This document shows, piece by piece, positions 46,158 to 54,599 of a stretch of DNA of 55,175 nt (its first letter is position 1; each line of letters opens with the position of its first letter). A program made the translations under genes and the position numbers. The stretch lies in assembly GCA_016208915.1 (NCBI GenBank), contig JACQXE010000082.1, positions 1-55,175 of the forward strand, given 5' to 3'. The DNA comes from Nitrospirota bacterium. GTDB lineage: Bacteria; Nitrospirota; Thermodesulfovibrionia; Thermodesulfovibrionales; UBA1546. The notes beneath the pieces are model-generated. The model saw nothing but the letters and a program-made list of their open reading frames with translations. It did no database searches and was not told the DNA's origin.

Positions 46158-46640
46158 ATGGAATTTAAAACAGTAAAACTGGAGATACCTGATGGCTGTA
46201 ATGTGATACTCGGACAGACTCATTTTATAAAGACAGCAGAAGACCTTTATGAGATTATCATCACTACTGTGCCTAATGCGCGTTTCGGGATAGCATTTAC
46301 AGAGGCATCAGGTCCCTGTCTTATAAGGACCGAGGGAAATGACAGGGGGCTTATTGAGGTATGTGTTAAGAACTTGCAGGCAGTAGGCGCAGGGCATGTG
46401 TTTTGCATATTATTGAGAGATGCATATCCTATAAATGTCCTTAACCAGATAAAGAACTGTGCAGAGATATGCACAATATTCTGTGCGACGGCAAATCCTG
46501 TTGAAGTTATTGTGGCAACTACATCGCTGGGGAGCGGCGTTGCAGGGGTTATTGACGGTTCTGCGCCAAAGGGTGTGGAGACATCAGAAGACAGAACCAT
46601 AAGGCAGGAATTTCTGAGAAAGATTGGTTATAAACTATGA
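46158..46640 (+). CDS. Adenosine-specific kinase-like protein (PF04008 type)
   Basis: 160 residues from ATG 46158, which follows AAGGAGGGCTTT. It has DGCNVILGQTHFIKTAEDLY, FGIAFTEASGPCLIRTEGND and TANPVEVIVATTSLGSGVAG with VIDGSAPKGVE, matching the 'adenosine specific kinase' family known mainly from archaea and thermophilic bacteria. The biochemical role is poorly established. It overlaps the next gene by 4 bases, suggesting co-translation. Confidence 0.88.
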   Translation: MEFKTVKLEIPDGCNVILGQTHFIKTAEDLYEIIITTVPNARFGIAFTEASGPCLIRTEGNDRGLIEVCVKNLQAVGAGHVFCILLRDAYPINVLNQIKNCAEICTIFCATANPVEVIVATTSLGSGVAGVIDGSAPKGVETSEDRTIRQEFLRKIGYKL

Positions 46641-46993
46641 GAGTCAGAGGAAGGGGAGGAGAGGCCAAATGCCCTTTTTGCGGAAATATATTCGAAATAC
46701 CCGGTGAGATAAAGGCTAAACTGGGAAATGTCTTCAGCGGAGGACGGTGCTCGTGCGGGGCAGTTTATGTGTTTGACCGTACAGGCCACAATTTTGGAGA
46801 GGCATATGTTGATGCCCTTGTATTGTCCTGCGATGGAGACTGGGATATGGCATGGAAATTGACACCTGATGTTGATTATAAGATAGAGTCATGTTATTAT
46901 GACGGGGACAGTCATCAGATATTGGATAGCAGAAGCAGCGGCAGATTTGGCCGGGCAGTAGAAAATCTGCTTTTTATAAAGTTAAATAAGTAA
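46637..46993 (+). CDS. Small zinc-ribbon protein of unknown function
   Basis: 118 residues. The N-terminal zinc ribbon is CPFC (about residue 12) and CSCG (about residue 38). It continues GAVYVFDRTGHNFGEAYVDA, then VLSCDGDWDMAWKLTPDVDY and a C-terminus ending LLFIKLNK. No family is recognised with confidence. It overlaps the adenosine-specific kinase-like gene by ATGA and lies ~190 bases before dsrC, so it may be functionally tied to the former. Confidence 0.75.
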   Translation: MRVRGRGGEAKCPFCGNIFEIPGEIKAKLGNVFSGGRCSCGAVYVFDRTGHNFGEAYVDALVLSCDGDWDMAWKLTPDVDYKIESCYYDGDSHQILDSRSSGRFGRAVENLLFIKLNK

Positions 46994-47184
46994 ATGTCAT
47001 TTTTAGATAAGTTTTTTTTATTTGACCGAAAATAGAGGAATATATTAAAGTTTATAGTTTTTGAACTATATTAAAGGGATTCTATTTTTTATACAGCATA
47101 TAGATTTCGGTGTGAAGTATTTTAGTCGGGAGAGTTCTCCCTTAATTTTAAAATTTCTTAGGTGAAAGAAGGAGGAACCTAAAA

Positions 47185-47520
47185 ATGCCATTAATGGAAT
47201 TTCAGGGAAAACAGATCGAGGTTGATGACGACGGATATATCATTAATCTGGATGACTGGACCAAGGAGCTTGCTCAGCATTTAGCTTCTCAGGATAGTGT
47301 TACACTGACTGAGTCTCACTGGGAAGTTATCAATTTTTTGAGGGATTATTACAAACAGTATCAGATTGCTCCTATGATAAAGATCCTCGTTAAGGAAATC
47401 GGAAAGGTAATGGGACCTGAAAAGGGGAACACAAAATACCTTTACGAGCTTTATCCTGGCGGTCCTGCAAAACAGGCTTGTAGGTATGCAGGGCTTCCAA
47501 AGCCAACAGGCTGTGTATAA
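47185..47520 (+). CDS. dsrC: DsrC sulfur-carrier protein (DsrC/TusE family)
   Basis: 111 residues. The C-terminal arm has both redox cysteines, C99 and C110 in CRYAGLPKPTGCV (C-x10-C), the signature of true DsrC, which carries the sulfite-derived sulfur as a trisulfide. It also has WEVINFLRDYYKQYQIAPMI and PGGPAKQAC. It starts at ATG 47185 after AAGGAGGAACC. Upstream (46994-47184) is AT-rich with a GGGAGAGTTCTCCC hairpin and probably the promoter. It is separated from the rest of the dsr genes by a strong hairpin. Confidence 0.97.
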   Translation: MPLMEFQGKQIEVDDDGYIINLDDWTKELAQHLASQDSVTLTESHWEVINFLRDYYKQYQIAPMIKILVKEIGKVMGPEKGNTKYLYELYPGGPAKQACRYAGLPKPTGCV

Positions 47521-47530
47521 GATTATATAA

Positions 47531-47570
47531 ATTAAACTGGTAACGATTTAAAGGTCGTTACCAGTTTAAT
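47531..47570 (+). terminator. Strong hairpin after dsrC (intrinsic terminator or attenuator)
   Basis: ATTAAACTGGTAACGA (47531-47546) pairs perfectly over 16 bp with TCGTTACCAGTTTAAT (47555-47570), then TCTGTTTTGCTGTTTTATTG. The U-tract is interrupted, so partial termination is likely, which would give more dsrC mRNA than dsrMKJOP mRNA. Confidence 0.75.
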
Positions 47571-47638
47571 TCTGTTTTGCTGTTTTATTGTCTTTTAGGT
47601 TTTCTTGGCATCAAATTATATGAAGGAGCACCTGTATA

Positions 47639-48184
47639 ATGAGCCTGAAAAATCTTTTGGAAGAAAATAAAGGTAAGATTATAGCAAAGTGGTTTGATGC
47701 AATAATAGAGACCTATCCTTCCGATACCGCAAACTTCCTGAAAAGTCAAGAAAACCGTTTTGCAAACCCTGTCGGCGCAACGATCTCTCAGGGAATAAAC
47801 AATCTTTTCGATATAATTATGAACGGCTCGGATAACGAAGAGGCTTATGCTTTTCTTGACAATATTGTGAGGATCAGGGCCATCCAGGATTTCACACCTT
47901 CTCAGGCAGTCTCCTTTATGTTTTTTTTGAAACGGATCATCAGGGAAGAACTCAGGAAGGCAATACAGGAAAAACATATATATGAAGAATTGTTTGCGTT
48001 CGAGGCTAAAATAGATGTTCTTGCCTCCTCGGCATTTGATATCTATATGAAATGCAGGGAGAAACTCTATGAGATAAAAGCGAGTGAGTTGAGGAGGATG
48101 ACATTCAGGCTTTTGCAAAGGGCAAATCTTTTATCCGAGGTCAAAGGTCAGGACTCTGATTTTAAAGAAGGCAATGACGGTTAA
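47639..48184 (+). CDS. RsbRD N-terminal-domain-like protein in dsr operon
   Basis: 181 helical residues: LKNLLEENKGKIIAKWFDAI, ENRFANPVGATISQGINNLF, RIRAIQDFTPSQAVSFMFFL and KRIIREELRKAI resemble the RsbRD_N (RsbT co-antagonist) sensor domain. It lacks the STAS domain of stressosome proteins. Genes like this are found directly before dsrM in several sulfate reducers (family knowledge). The role is unknown; a redox or regulatory function for the Dsr complex is inferred from position. Confidence 0.85.
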   Translation: MSLKNLLEENKGKIIAKWFDAIIETYPSDTANFLKSQENRFANPVGATISQGINNLFDIIMNGSDNEEAYAFLDNIVRIRAIQDFTPSQAVSFMFFLKRIIREELRKAIQEKHIYEELFAFEAKIDVLASSAFDIYMKCREKLYEIKASELRRMTFRLLQRANLLSEVKGQDSDFKEGNDG

Positions 48185-48208
48185 TATTAAAAGAAGAGAG
48201 GTAACAAA

Positions 48209-49201
48209 ATGAAAATCTTTTTCCCATTGGTTATAGTTATGATACTTGTTCTGCTTGTTTTCGCAGGGATAAAGGCGAATCTTTACTTCCTCTTTGGCGT
48301 GGTTATACCATATGCAGCTCTTGCAGTGTTTGTTTTAGGTTTTATCTACCGTGTTCTTAAGTGGGCGAGTTCTCCTGTTCCCTTCCACATACCGACCACC
48401 TGCGGGCAGGAAAAAACATTGCCATGGATCAAGCAAAACAAGATCGAAAACCCGTCATCTGCTCTCGGTGTTATTATAAGGATGGCGCTCGAAGTTTTTG
48501 CATTCCGTTCCCTGTTCCGGAATCTCAAGACTGAATTGCGGGACGGAAAGATTGTCTATGGTTCTGAGAAATGGCTCTGGGCAGCAGGTCTGGCTTTTCA
48601 CTGGTCATTTCTTATAATTTTGGTCAGGCATTTAAGATTTTTTATGGAGAATGTCCCTGTGGTTCTAAAGACAATTGAAGGTCTTGACAGTTTTCTGCAG
48701 ATAGGAGTGCCGCTTTTTTATATGACTGATGCTGTAATCCTTGCTGCAGTCACCTATCTTTTCCTGAGAAGGCTTTATCTCCCACAGATAAAATATATTT
48801 CTCTTGCAGCAGATTATTTCCCTTTATTCCTGATCTTCGGGATTGTGCTTTCAGGCGTGCTCATGAGATATTTTTTCAAGGTACATATCGTAGGCGTAAA
48901 GATACTGGCCATGGGGCTTGTCGGTTTTAATCCTGACCCGAAGATACTCAGTGAAATAGGCGCTATATTTTACGTGCATCTTTTCCTTCTCAGTATTCTT
49001 TTCGCATATTTTCCGTTCAGCAAGCTGATGCATCTTGGCGGAGTCTTTCTGAGCCCTACAAGAAATCTTTCTAATAACAGCCGCGAGGTTAGGCATATAA
49101 ATCCTTGGAATTACCCGGTGCATGTCCATACATACGAGGAATATGAGAATGACTTCAGGGATAAAATGAAAAAGGCTGGAATCCCAGTAGAAAAGGAGTA
49201 A
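48209..49201 (+). CDS. dsrM: DsrM, membrane cytochrome b subunit
   Basis: 330 residues, NarI-like di-heme cytochrome b subunit. It has an N-terminal span (FFPLVIVMILVLLVFAGIKA) and several more membrane segments. Candidate heme histidines are visible in AAGLAFHWSFLIILVRHLRF, YVHLFLLSILFAYFPFSKLM and HLGGVF. It ends with the soluble tail HVHTYEEYENDFRDKMKKAG. It is followed 2 bases later by dsrK, its functional partner, and probably oxidises menaquinol and passes electrons to DsrK. Confidence 0.93.
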   Translation: MKIFFPLVIVMILVLLVFAGIKANLYFLFGVVIPYAALAVFVLGFIYRVLKWASSPVPFHIPTTCGQEKTLPWIKQNKIENPSSALGVIIRMALEVFAFRSLFRNLKTELRDGKIVYGSEKWLWAAGLAFHWSFLIILVRHLRFFMENVPVVLKTIEGLDSFLQIGVPLFYMTDAVILAAVTYLFLRRLYLPQIKYISLAADYFPLFLIFGIVLSGVLMRYFFKVHIVGVKILAMGLVGFNPDPKILSEIGAIFYVHLFLLSILFAYFPFSKLMHLGGVFLSPTRNLSNNSREVRHINPWNYPVHVHTYEEYENDFRDKMKKAGIPVEKE

Positions 49202-49203
49202 GT

Positions 49204-50823
49204 ATGGCAAAACTTCCAAAACCAGAAGAGCTCTCAAAAATAGATTTAAAGCCTCCCAAGACAGACTGGATGGATACTCCAGTTGAGTTTAAGGAGGATA
49301 TGTATTGCTGGGGAGCAAAAGGTAAGAATCTTAAGGTAGTTGAATTTCCAAATGCCCGCGACTGGTCGCCAAAAGAAGAGGACTGGAAACTTCCAGAGAA
49401 CTGGAAAGAAATTGTCATGGAAGCCTTTGGAGACCGCCTGAGCAAGTACCGTTCGTTCAAGCTTTTTATGGATATATGCGTAAGGTGTGGCGCATGCGCT
49501 GACAAATGTCACTTCTTTATCGGAGGCGGAGATCCAAAGAATATGCCTGTGCTCAGGGCAGAGCTGATGCGTTCGGTATATAGAAAACACTTTACAACCG
49601 GCGGAAAGATATTCGGCAAGACCGCAGGAGCGAGAGAGCTTACCCTTAATGTGCTTAAGGAGTGGTGGTACTATTACTATCAGTGCACAGAATGCCGCCG
49701 CTGCTCTGTGTTCTGCCCTTATGGCATTGACACTGCTGAGATAACAATGATGGGCAGGGAATTTTTGAACCTCCTCGGCCTGAACATAGACTGGATCGCA
49801 GGCCCTGTTGCCAATTGCTATATGAAAGGCAATCATCTCGGGCTTGAGCCGCATACAATCAAGAACAGTATCGAGTTTTTCCTCGATGACATAGAAAACA
49901 TAACCGGTATCAAGATAGAGCCTACTTTTAACAGAAAAGGCGCTGAGATACTTTTTGTGACCCCTTCAGGGGATCTCTTTGCTGACCCTGGAACCTATAC
50001 TGCAATGGGTTATCTGATGCTGTTCCATGAACTCGGTCTTGATTACACCTGGAGCACCTATGCCTCAGAGGGCGGCAATTTCGGATTCTTCACATCAAAT
50101 GAAATGGGCAAAAGGCTTAATTCAAAGATATACGCTGAGGCGAAAAGGCTTGGTGTTAAGTGGATACTCGGAGGAGAATGCGGCCATATGTGGAGGGTTT
50201 TACATCAGTACATGGATACATGGAACGGTCCTGCTGATTTCCTTGAGGTTCCAAAGTCACCGATAACCGGCACGGTGTTTGAGAATGCAAAGGCCACAAA
50301 GATGGTTCATATAGCAGAGTTTACAGCGGATCTTATAAAGCATGGCAAACTCAAGCTCGATCCAAGAAGAAACGACCACCTCAAGGTGACATTCCATGAT
50401 TCATGCAATACCTCAAGAGGTATGGGAATCCTGGAAGAGCCGCGTTATATTATCAAAAATGTATGTAAAAACTTCTATGAGATGCCTGAAAATACTATAA
50501 GGGAATATACGTTCTGCTGCGGAAGCGGCACAGGCCTGAATGCCTCAGAGAATATGGCGCTTAGAATGAGAGGCGGGTTACCGAGGGCAAATGCCGTGAA
50601 ATATGTCCATGACAATCACGGCGTGAACATGCTCGCAAATATCTGCGCAATCGACAGGGCTACTTTAAAGTCGGCAATGGAATACTGGGTTCCGGATGTG
50701 CAGGTCTGCGGCATCCATGAGCTGGTTGCAAATGCTTTGGTAATGAAAGGCGAAAAAGAGAGAACGCTTGATCTGCGCCTCGAACCTCTGCCGGGAAAGG
50801 CAGAAAAGGAGGGCAACGAATAA
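49204..50823 (+). CDS. dsrK: DsrK, heterodisulfide-reductase-like FeS subunit
   Basis: 539 residues, HdrD-like. It has two [4Fe-4S] motifs, CVRCGACADKC (about residue 91) and CTECRRCSVFCPYG (about 159), and CCG-type sites for the noncubane cluster in HDSCNTSRGMGI and FCCGSGTG (about 438). It contains no membrane span and is thought to sit on the cytoplasmic face and reduce DsrC trisulfide. The stop overlaps the dsrJ start by one base. Confidence 0.96.
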   Translation: MAKLPKPEELSKIDLKPPKTDWMDTPVEFKEDMYCWGAKGKNLKVVEFPNARDWSPKEEDWKLPENWKEIVMEAFGDRLSKYRSFKLFMDICVRCGACADKCHFFIGGGDPKNMPVLRAELMRSVYRKHFTTGGKIFGKTAGARELTLNVLKEWWYYYYQCTECRRCSVFCPYGIDTAEITMMGREFLNLLGLNIDWIAGPVANCYMKGNHLGLEPHTIKNSIEFFLDDIENITGIKIEPTFNRKGAEILFVTPSGDLFADPGTYTAMGYLMLFHELGLDYTWSTYASEGGNFGFFTSNEMGKRLNSKIYAEAKRLGVKWILGGECGHMWRVLHQYMDTWNGPADFLEVPKSPITGTVFENAKATKMVHIAEFTADLIKHGKLKLDPRRNDHLKVTFHDSCNTSRGMGILEEPRYIIKNVCKNFYEMPENTIREYTFCCGSGTGLNASENMALRMRGGLPRANAVKYVHDNHGVNMLANICAIDRATLKSAMEYWVPDVQVCGIHELVANALVMKGEKERTLDLRLEPLPGKAEKEGNE

Positions 50824-51227
50824 TGTACAACGCTGGAAAGATAATATTCGGACTGCTTATATTCTTAGCTCTTGTCACATTCCCTTTCTATAACAACATA
50901 GGAAAGGTCAGTGCAAAACCCGAACCAAAGATTGATACGCCTGAGATTCAGAAACTGCCTGAAAATGAAAGAAAGTGCGTTGAGCCAAAAGACTTCATGA
51001 GAGGCGAGCATATGCAGATGCTAAATGACTGGAGGGATTCAGTTGTCCGGGAAGACAACGGAATTTATATGAGCTCTCAGGGGAAACAGTTTAACATGAG
51101 CCTTCAGAATACATGCATGAAATGTCATTCTAACAAAAAAGAGTTTTGTGATAAATGTCACAATTATATGGCTGTAGCACCTTACTGTTGGACTTGTCAT
51201 ATACAGCCAAAGGAGAATAAGTCATGA
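50823..51227 (+). CDS. dsrJ: DsrJ, periplasmic triheme cytochrome c
   Basis: 134 residues with an uncleaved N-terminal anchor (IIFGLLIFLALVTFPFYN). It has three c-type heme sites, CMKCH, CDKCH and CWTCH, all within the C-terminal third, the expected count for DsrJ. It overlaps dsrK by one base and dsrO by four. Confidence 0.96.
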   Translation: MYNAGKIIFGLLIFLALVTFPFYNNIGKVSAKPEPKIDTPEIQKLPENERKCVEPKDFMRGEHMQMLNDWRDSVVREDNGIYMSSQGKQFNMSLQNTCMKCHSNKKEFCDKCHNYMAVAPYCWTCHIQPKENKS

Positions 51228-52045
51228 GCATGAACAGACGAGAATTCTTAAAGATAGCCGGAATCTCCACAATAGCAGGTCTCGGGAGCGTCTCACTGTT
51301 CAGCAGGCTGCAGGACAAAACACTGGAGGCAGCGCCGTATTTGCAGAACCCTGAGGCTATGAAAGCCAGAAGATGGGGGATGGTCATTGATGTAAGTAAA
51401 TTCAGAGATGAGGATTACAAGAAAGTAATAGAGGTATGTCACCGTACGCATAATGTCCCTGATTTTAAGAATCCTAAAGATGAGATTAAATGGATCTGGA
51501 CGGATACATTCAAACATACGTTTCCGGGCCAAGAACATGAGTTTATGCCCCAAGAAATAAAAGAGAGAAACTTCCTTCTGCTGTGCAACCACTGCGCAAA
51601 TCCCGCATGCGTAAGGGTCTGCCCCACAAAGGCAACATTTAAAAGACAAGACGGCATTGTAATGCAGGACATGCATCGCTGTATAGGATGCAGATTCTGC
51701 ATGGCAGCATGTCCGTTCGGCGCAAGGAGTTTTAACTACAGGAATCCCCGTGAATTTATCAAAGAGGAAAACGAGAATAAGGAATATCCTGCAAGGATGA
51801 TAGGAGTAGTTGAAAAATGTACTTTCTGCACAGAACGTCTTGCAATAGGTAAAATGCCTGCATGTGTTGAGGCAGCTCCCAAAGGAGGGCTAATCTTCGG
51901 TGATATGGATGACACTAACTCTGAGGTAAGGAAGGCCCTTAAGGAAAACTATACAATAAGGCGTAAACCTGAGCTTGGGACTGAGCCAAGTGTCTTTTAT
52001 GTTATAGGAGGTAATGGATATGCTGTTGTTCCTGAAAAGTCATGA
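51224..52045 (+). CDS. dsrO: DsrO, periplasmic FeS protein with Tat signal
   Basis: 273 residues. The Tat signal is NRREFLKIAGISTIAGLGSV. Ferredoxin-type clusters are in CNHCANPACVRVCP, CIGCRFCMAACPFG and CTFCTERLAIGKMPAC, like HmcB/PhsB. It starts in the last codons of dsrJ. It probably shuttles electrons between DsrJ and the membrane subunit DsrP. Confidence 0.95.
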   Translation: MSMNRREFLKIAGISTIAGLGSVSLFSRLQDKTLEAAPYLQNPEAMKARRWGMVIDVSKFRDEDYKKVIEVCHRTHNVPDFKNPKDEIKWIWTDTFKHTFPGQEHEFMPQEIKERNFLLLCNHCANPACVRVCPTKATFKRQDGIVMQDMHRCIGCRFCMAACPFGARSFNYRNPREFIKEENENKEYPARMIGVVEKCTFCTERLAIGKMPACVEAAPKGGLIFGDMDDTNSEVRKALKENYTIRRKPELGTEPSVFYVIGGNGYAVVPEKS

Positions 52046-52077
52046 GGCTCTTAAATACATAGAAGGAGGTAATAATA

Positions 52078-53250
52078 ATGCTTGAGAAAGCTCTCACAGG
52101 AAGTAAGAAATACTGGACATGGATATTTTTCCTCCTTATTTTAAGCGGCATTGGTACATTCGCATATTTGAAACAATTCAGTTATGGTTTGGGTATAACA
52201 GGTCTTAGCAGGGATGTATCATGGGGCTTGTATATAGGGCAATTTACATTTCTTGTTGGTGTGGCAGCCTCAGGAGTCATGCTGGTTCTTCCGTACTATC
52301 TGCATAACTTCAAACAGTTCGGCAAGATAACCATACTTGGAGAGTTTTTAGCGATTGCAGCCGTGACCATGTGCATCTTGTTCATCTTTGTGGATATGGG
52401 GCAACCGATGAGGATAATGAATGTTATGCTTTATCCGACTCTAAATTCTGTTATGTTCTGGGACAGTGTTGTTTTGGGCGGCTATCTTTTTCTTAATCTT
52501 ATTGTCGGCTGGACTGTGTTAGGTGCTGACAGCAAAGGTATTGCGCCTCCAAAATGGGTAAAACCTCTGATATATCTTTCGATTGCATGGGCGCCTTCAA
52601 TACATACTGTTACAGCTTTTCTTTATGCAGGTATCCCGGGAAGGCATTTCTGGCTTACAGCTATTATGGCAGCACGATTTCTTGCCTCAGCATTTGCAGG
52701 GGGCCCGGCGTTGCTTATAATCCTCGCCCTGATTATAAGGAAGTTTACCAAGTTTGATCCTGGCAAAGAGGCTGTTCAGACGCTCGGAAAGATAGTAACC
52801 TATTTTATGATTACAAATGTGTTCTTCGTCGGGTTAGAGCTTTTTACAGCGTTTTACAGCGGAATACCCGGACATATGCATCCGTTTAAATATCTCTTTG
52901 TAGGATTAGAAGGCGCACATAAACTCGTCCCATTGATGTGGGCATCAGTTATTATGGCAATTGTTTCACTCCTGATTCTCATATTCCCTGCTGCAAGAAA
53001 GAATGAGAGTGTTCTGGCTGTTGCATGCGCAATGGTATTTTTATCATTGTGGATTGATAAGGGATTTGGTTTGATTATCGGCGGCTTTGTTCCGAACATG
53101 TTCGAAACAGTGACAGAATACTGGCCGACACTGCCTGAGACATTGATAACAATCGGTGTGTGGGCAATAGGTTTTCTCGTGCTCACAGTCCTTTATAAGA
53201 TTGCTATTTCCGTGAGGGAAGAGACAGCAGGGATTGAGATAGAACACTAA
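52078..53250 (+). CDS. dsrP: DsrP, NrfD-like membrane subunit
   Basis: 390 residues with about ten membrane spans and NrfD features: WGLYIGQFTFLVGVAASGVM, FVDMGQPMRIMNVMLYPTLN, FWDSVVLGGYLFLNLIVGWT, and the late DKGFGLIIGGFVPN. ATG 52078 follows AAGGAGGTAATAATA. It is the last gene of the cluster, followed 30 bases later by a terminator. It probably exchanges electrons or protons with quinones. Confidence 0.95.
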   Translation: MLEKALTGSKKYWTWIFFLLILSGIGTFAYLKQFSYGLGITGLSRDVSWGLYIGQFTFLVGVAASGVMLVLPYYLHNFKQFGKITILGEFLAIAAVTMCILFIFVDMGQPMRIMNVMLYPTLNSVMFWDSVVLGGYLFLNLIVGWTVLGADSKGIAPPKWVKPLIYLSIAWAPSIHTVTAFLYAGIPGRHFWLTAIMAARFLASAFAGGPALLIILALIIRKFTKFDPGKEAVQTLGKIVTYFMITNVFFVGLELFTAFYSGIPGHMHPFKYLFVGLEGAHKLVPLMWASVIMAIVSLLILIFPAARKNESVLAVACAMVFLSLWIDKGFGLIIGGFVPNMFETVTEYWPTLPETLITIGVWAIGFLVLTVLYKIAISVREETAGIEIEH

Positions 53251-53280
53251 GAATCTGCATTATTATTTTTGAATTTATAA

Positions 53281-53316
53281 GAAGGGCGCATTTGAATGCG
53301 CCCTTCTTTATTTTCT
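53281..53316 (+). terminator. Intrinsic terminator after dsrP
   Basis: GAAGGGCGCAT (53281-53291) pairs with ATGCGCCCTTC (53296-53306), then TTTATTTTC. A GC-rich stem and U-tract mark the end of the dsr operon. Confidence 0.92.
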
Positions 53317-53340
53317 AAGTTTCCCTCAAAAATGCCTTAA

Positions 53341-53369
53341 TTGACACTTCACATAAAAATGTGTTACAC
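53341..53369 (+). promoter_or_regulatory. Candidate promoter of the vapBC-like pair
   Basis: TTGACA (53341-53346) and a 17-base spacer to TTACAC. The -10 is poor. ACATAAAAATGTG and GTTACACATAAATACGTG nearby could be an antitoxin operator. Confidence 0.35.
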
Positions 53370-53400
53370 ATAAATACGTGAATAGGAAGGAGGAATAGGG

Positions 53401-53646
53401 ATGGAAAAGCAAAATGTTACATTATCTCTGCCTAAGCCCCTTTTAAAAAAGGCAAAGACAATTGCTGCAAAAAACGAAAAGTCATTGAGTGAGCTTATAA
53501 GAGAATCCCTTGAGGAGAAGGTGAGAGAATCAACTGGTTATAAAAAGGCAATGGAGAGACAATTAAGGCTTATGAAAAAGGGATTTGACCTTGGAACACA
53601 AGGTAAGATTAAATTTACGCGGAAAGAACTTCATGAAAGAAGATAA
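53401..53646 (+). CDS. Ribbon-helix-helix antitoxin (VapB-like)
   Basis: 81 residues. The RHH pattern is MEKQNVTLSLPKPLLKKAKT then EKSLSELIRESLEEKV. The C-terminus (KKAMERQLRLMKKGFDLGTQ) is helical and suits toxin binding. The site GGAAGGAGGAATAGGG precedes it. It overlaps the PIN toxin by 14 bases. Confidence 0.88.
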   Translation: MEKQNVTLSLPKPLLKKAKTIAAKNEKSLSELIRESLEEKVRESTGYKKAMERQLRLMKKGFDLGTQGKIKFTRKELHERR

Positions 53647-54061
53647 GATATTTCTGGATACTAATGTCATTGTTTACGCCTATGATGCCTTTGCCGGTAA
53701 AAATCATGAGACAGCCATGAAGATAATGGAAGGCCTGTGGCGTTCAGGTCTTGGTATTGTCAGCACACAGGTGCTGCAGGAATTTTTTGTCGTGGTAACC
53801 AGTAAAAGAAACAATTTATTAGATACAAGAACAGCCAAGGAGATTGTGAGCGATCTTTTAAAATGGAATATTATTGTTAATGACGGGAACTCTATATTAG
53901 ATGCTATAGAAATACAGCAGAAGCATAAATATTCCTTCTGGGATTCCATGATTATAGAGTCTGCCATCAGGGGCGGTGCATCAATCTTATTAAGTGAAGA
54001 TCTCTCTGATGGGCAGATAATCGAAGGCTTAAAGATAAAAAACCCATTTTTGGGACATTAA
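53633..54061 (+). CDS. PIN-domain ribonuclease toxin (VapC-like)
   Basis: 142 residues from ATG 53633 (site GGAAAGAAC), within the end of the antitoxin gene. PIN acidic motifs are IFLDTNVIVYAYD, the mid glutamate in TQVLQEFFVV, and SFWDSMIIESAI with LLSEDLSDG. All four expected acidic positions are present, so it should be active. It is coupled to the RHH antitoxin. Confidence 0.92.
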   Translation: MKEDKIFLDTNVIVYAYDAFAGKNHETAMKIMEGLWRSGLGIVSTQVLQEFFVVVTSKRNNLLDTRTAKEIVSDLLKWNIIVNDGNSILDAIEIQQKHKYSFWDSMIIESAIRGGASILLSEDLSDGQIIEGLKIKNPFLGH

Positions 54062-54064
54062 CAC

Positions 54065-54249
54065 TGTCGGAAAACTTTACACTTTCTTTACACTTCTAAA
54101 AAATGTTCAATTATGCAGATTTCTAACAATTCTCTTTAAAATAAAAGAGTTAAAGCTTAAACCTCATCTTTTTGTTGAAGCTGTCCCCAGCGTTTCTGTC
54201 AGAATTCTTTACACTCAATCCTCAAAAGTATCGGAAAACTTTACACTTT
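54065..54249. promoter_or_regulatory. Three copies of TGTCGGAAAACTTTACACT (activator-site-like)
   Basis: TGTCGGAAAACTTTACACTT (54065), TGTCAGAATTCTTTACACT (54197-54215, three mismatches) and TATCGGAAAACTTTACACTT (54229). They lie 60-245 bases upstream of the sigma-54 promoter at 54309, the usual place for enhancer-binding-protein sites. No gene is present in this stretch. Confidence 0.7.
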
Positions 54250-54308
54250 TTAGTTCCTCCAAAAATCTTCTTTTGAAAAATCATTTAGAATCAATGAGTT
54301 ATAAATCA

Positions 54309-54322
54309 GGCATGATAGTTGC
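54309..54322 (+). promoter_or_regulatory. Sigma-54 (-24/-12) promoter
   Basis: GGCATGATAGTTGCT matches the RpoN consensus (GGCAC-N5-TTGCW) at all but one position. GG is at 54309-54310 and GC at 54321-54322, with the required 10 bases between. Predicted start is ~54334. Confidence 0.7.
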
Positions 54323-54382
54323 TTTACTCAATAAGGGGATTTATTTTCTTTGGGGGGCGGTTTGTGGTATATAAGTTGCATA

Positions 54383-54408
54383 GACAGACAGACAGACAGA
54401 CAGACAGA
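54383..54408. repeat. GACA microsatellite
   Basis: Six tandem GACA units plus GA in the untranslated region between the sigma-54 promoter and the terminator. Such tetranucleotide runs can vary in length by slippage. Confidence 0.95.
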
Positions 54409-54509
54409 ATTTAAGGCTTAAGAGATCATTAAAATCTTGTAGCATTCAAACACAATGCAATTCCGTTAAATGCAGTTGTTTTTTTAAACCCATTACCTTT
54501 AATGTTAGC

Positions 54510-54547
54510 AAAAGGCATTTTCTGTTAAGTCAGGAAATGCTTTTTTT
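54510..54547 (+). terminator. Intrinsic terminator before the BamE-like lipoprotein gene
   Basis: GCATTTTCTG (54515-54524) pairs with CAGGAAATGC (54531-54540), extended by AAAAG against the following T run (54541-54547). It lies ~210 bases after the sigma-54 start and ~50 before the next gene. It therefore could end a small RNA or attenuate the lipoprotein gene. A second AAGCGGATTCCGCTT palindrome follows at ~54555-54569. Confidence 0.7.
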
Positions 54548-54599
54548 GTTTTTTAAAGCGGATTCCGCTTATTAAACTTATTTTTTTATGGGGGAAAGC

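Noticed and set aside
46905-46920. GACGGGGACAGTC in the zinc-ribbon gene as a complete palindromic repeat
   Set aside because: Only a partial GGGGACAGTC unit without a second arm; it may be chance.
47021-47050. TTGACC...TATATT as the dsrC promoter
   Set aside because: The spacing between the boxes is only about 13-15 bases, too short to call with confidence.
54383-54408. GACA run as a CRISPR or other array
   Set aside because: It is a simple tetranucleotide microsatellite with no spacers. No CRISPR-type repeat-spacer pattern or cas gene was seen anywhere in the window.
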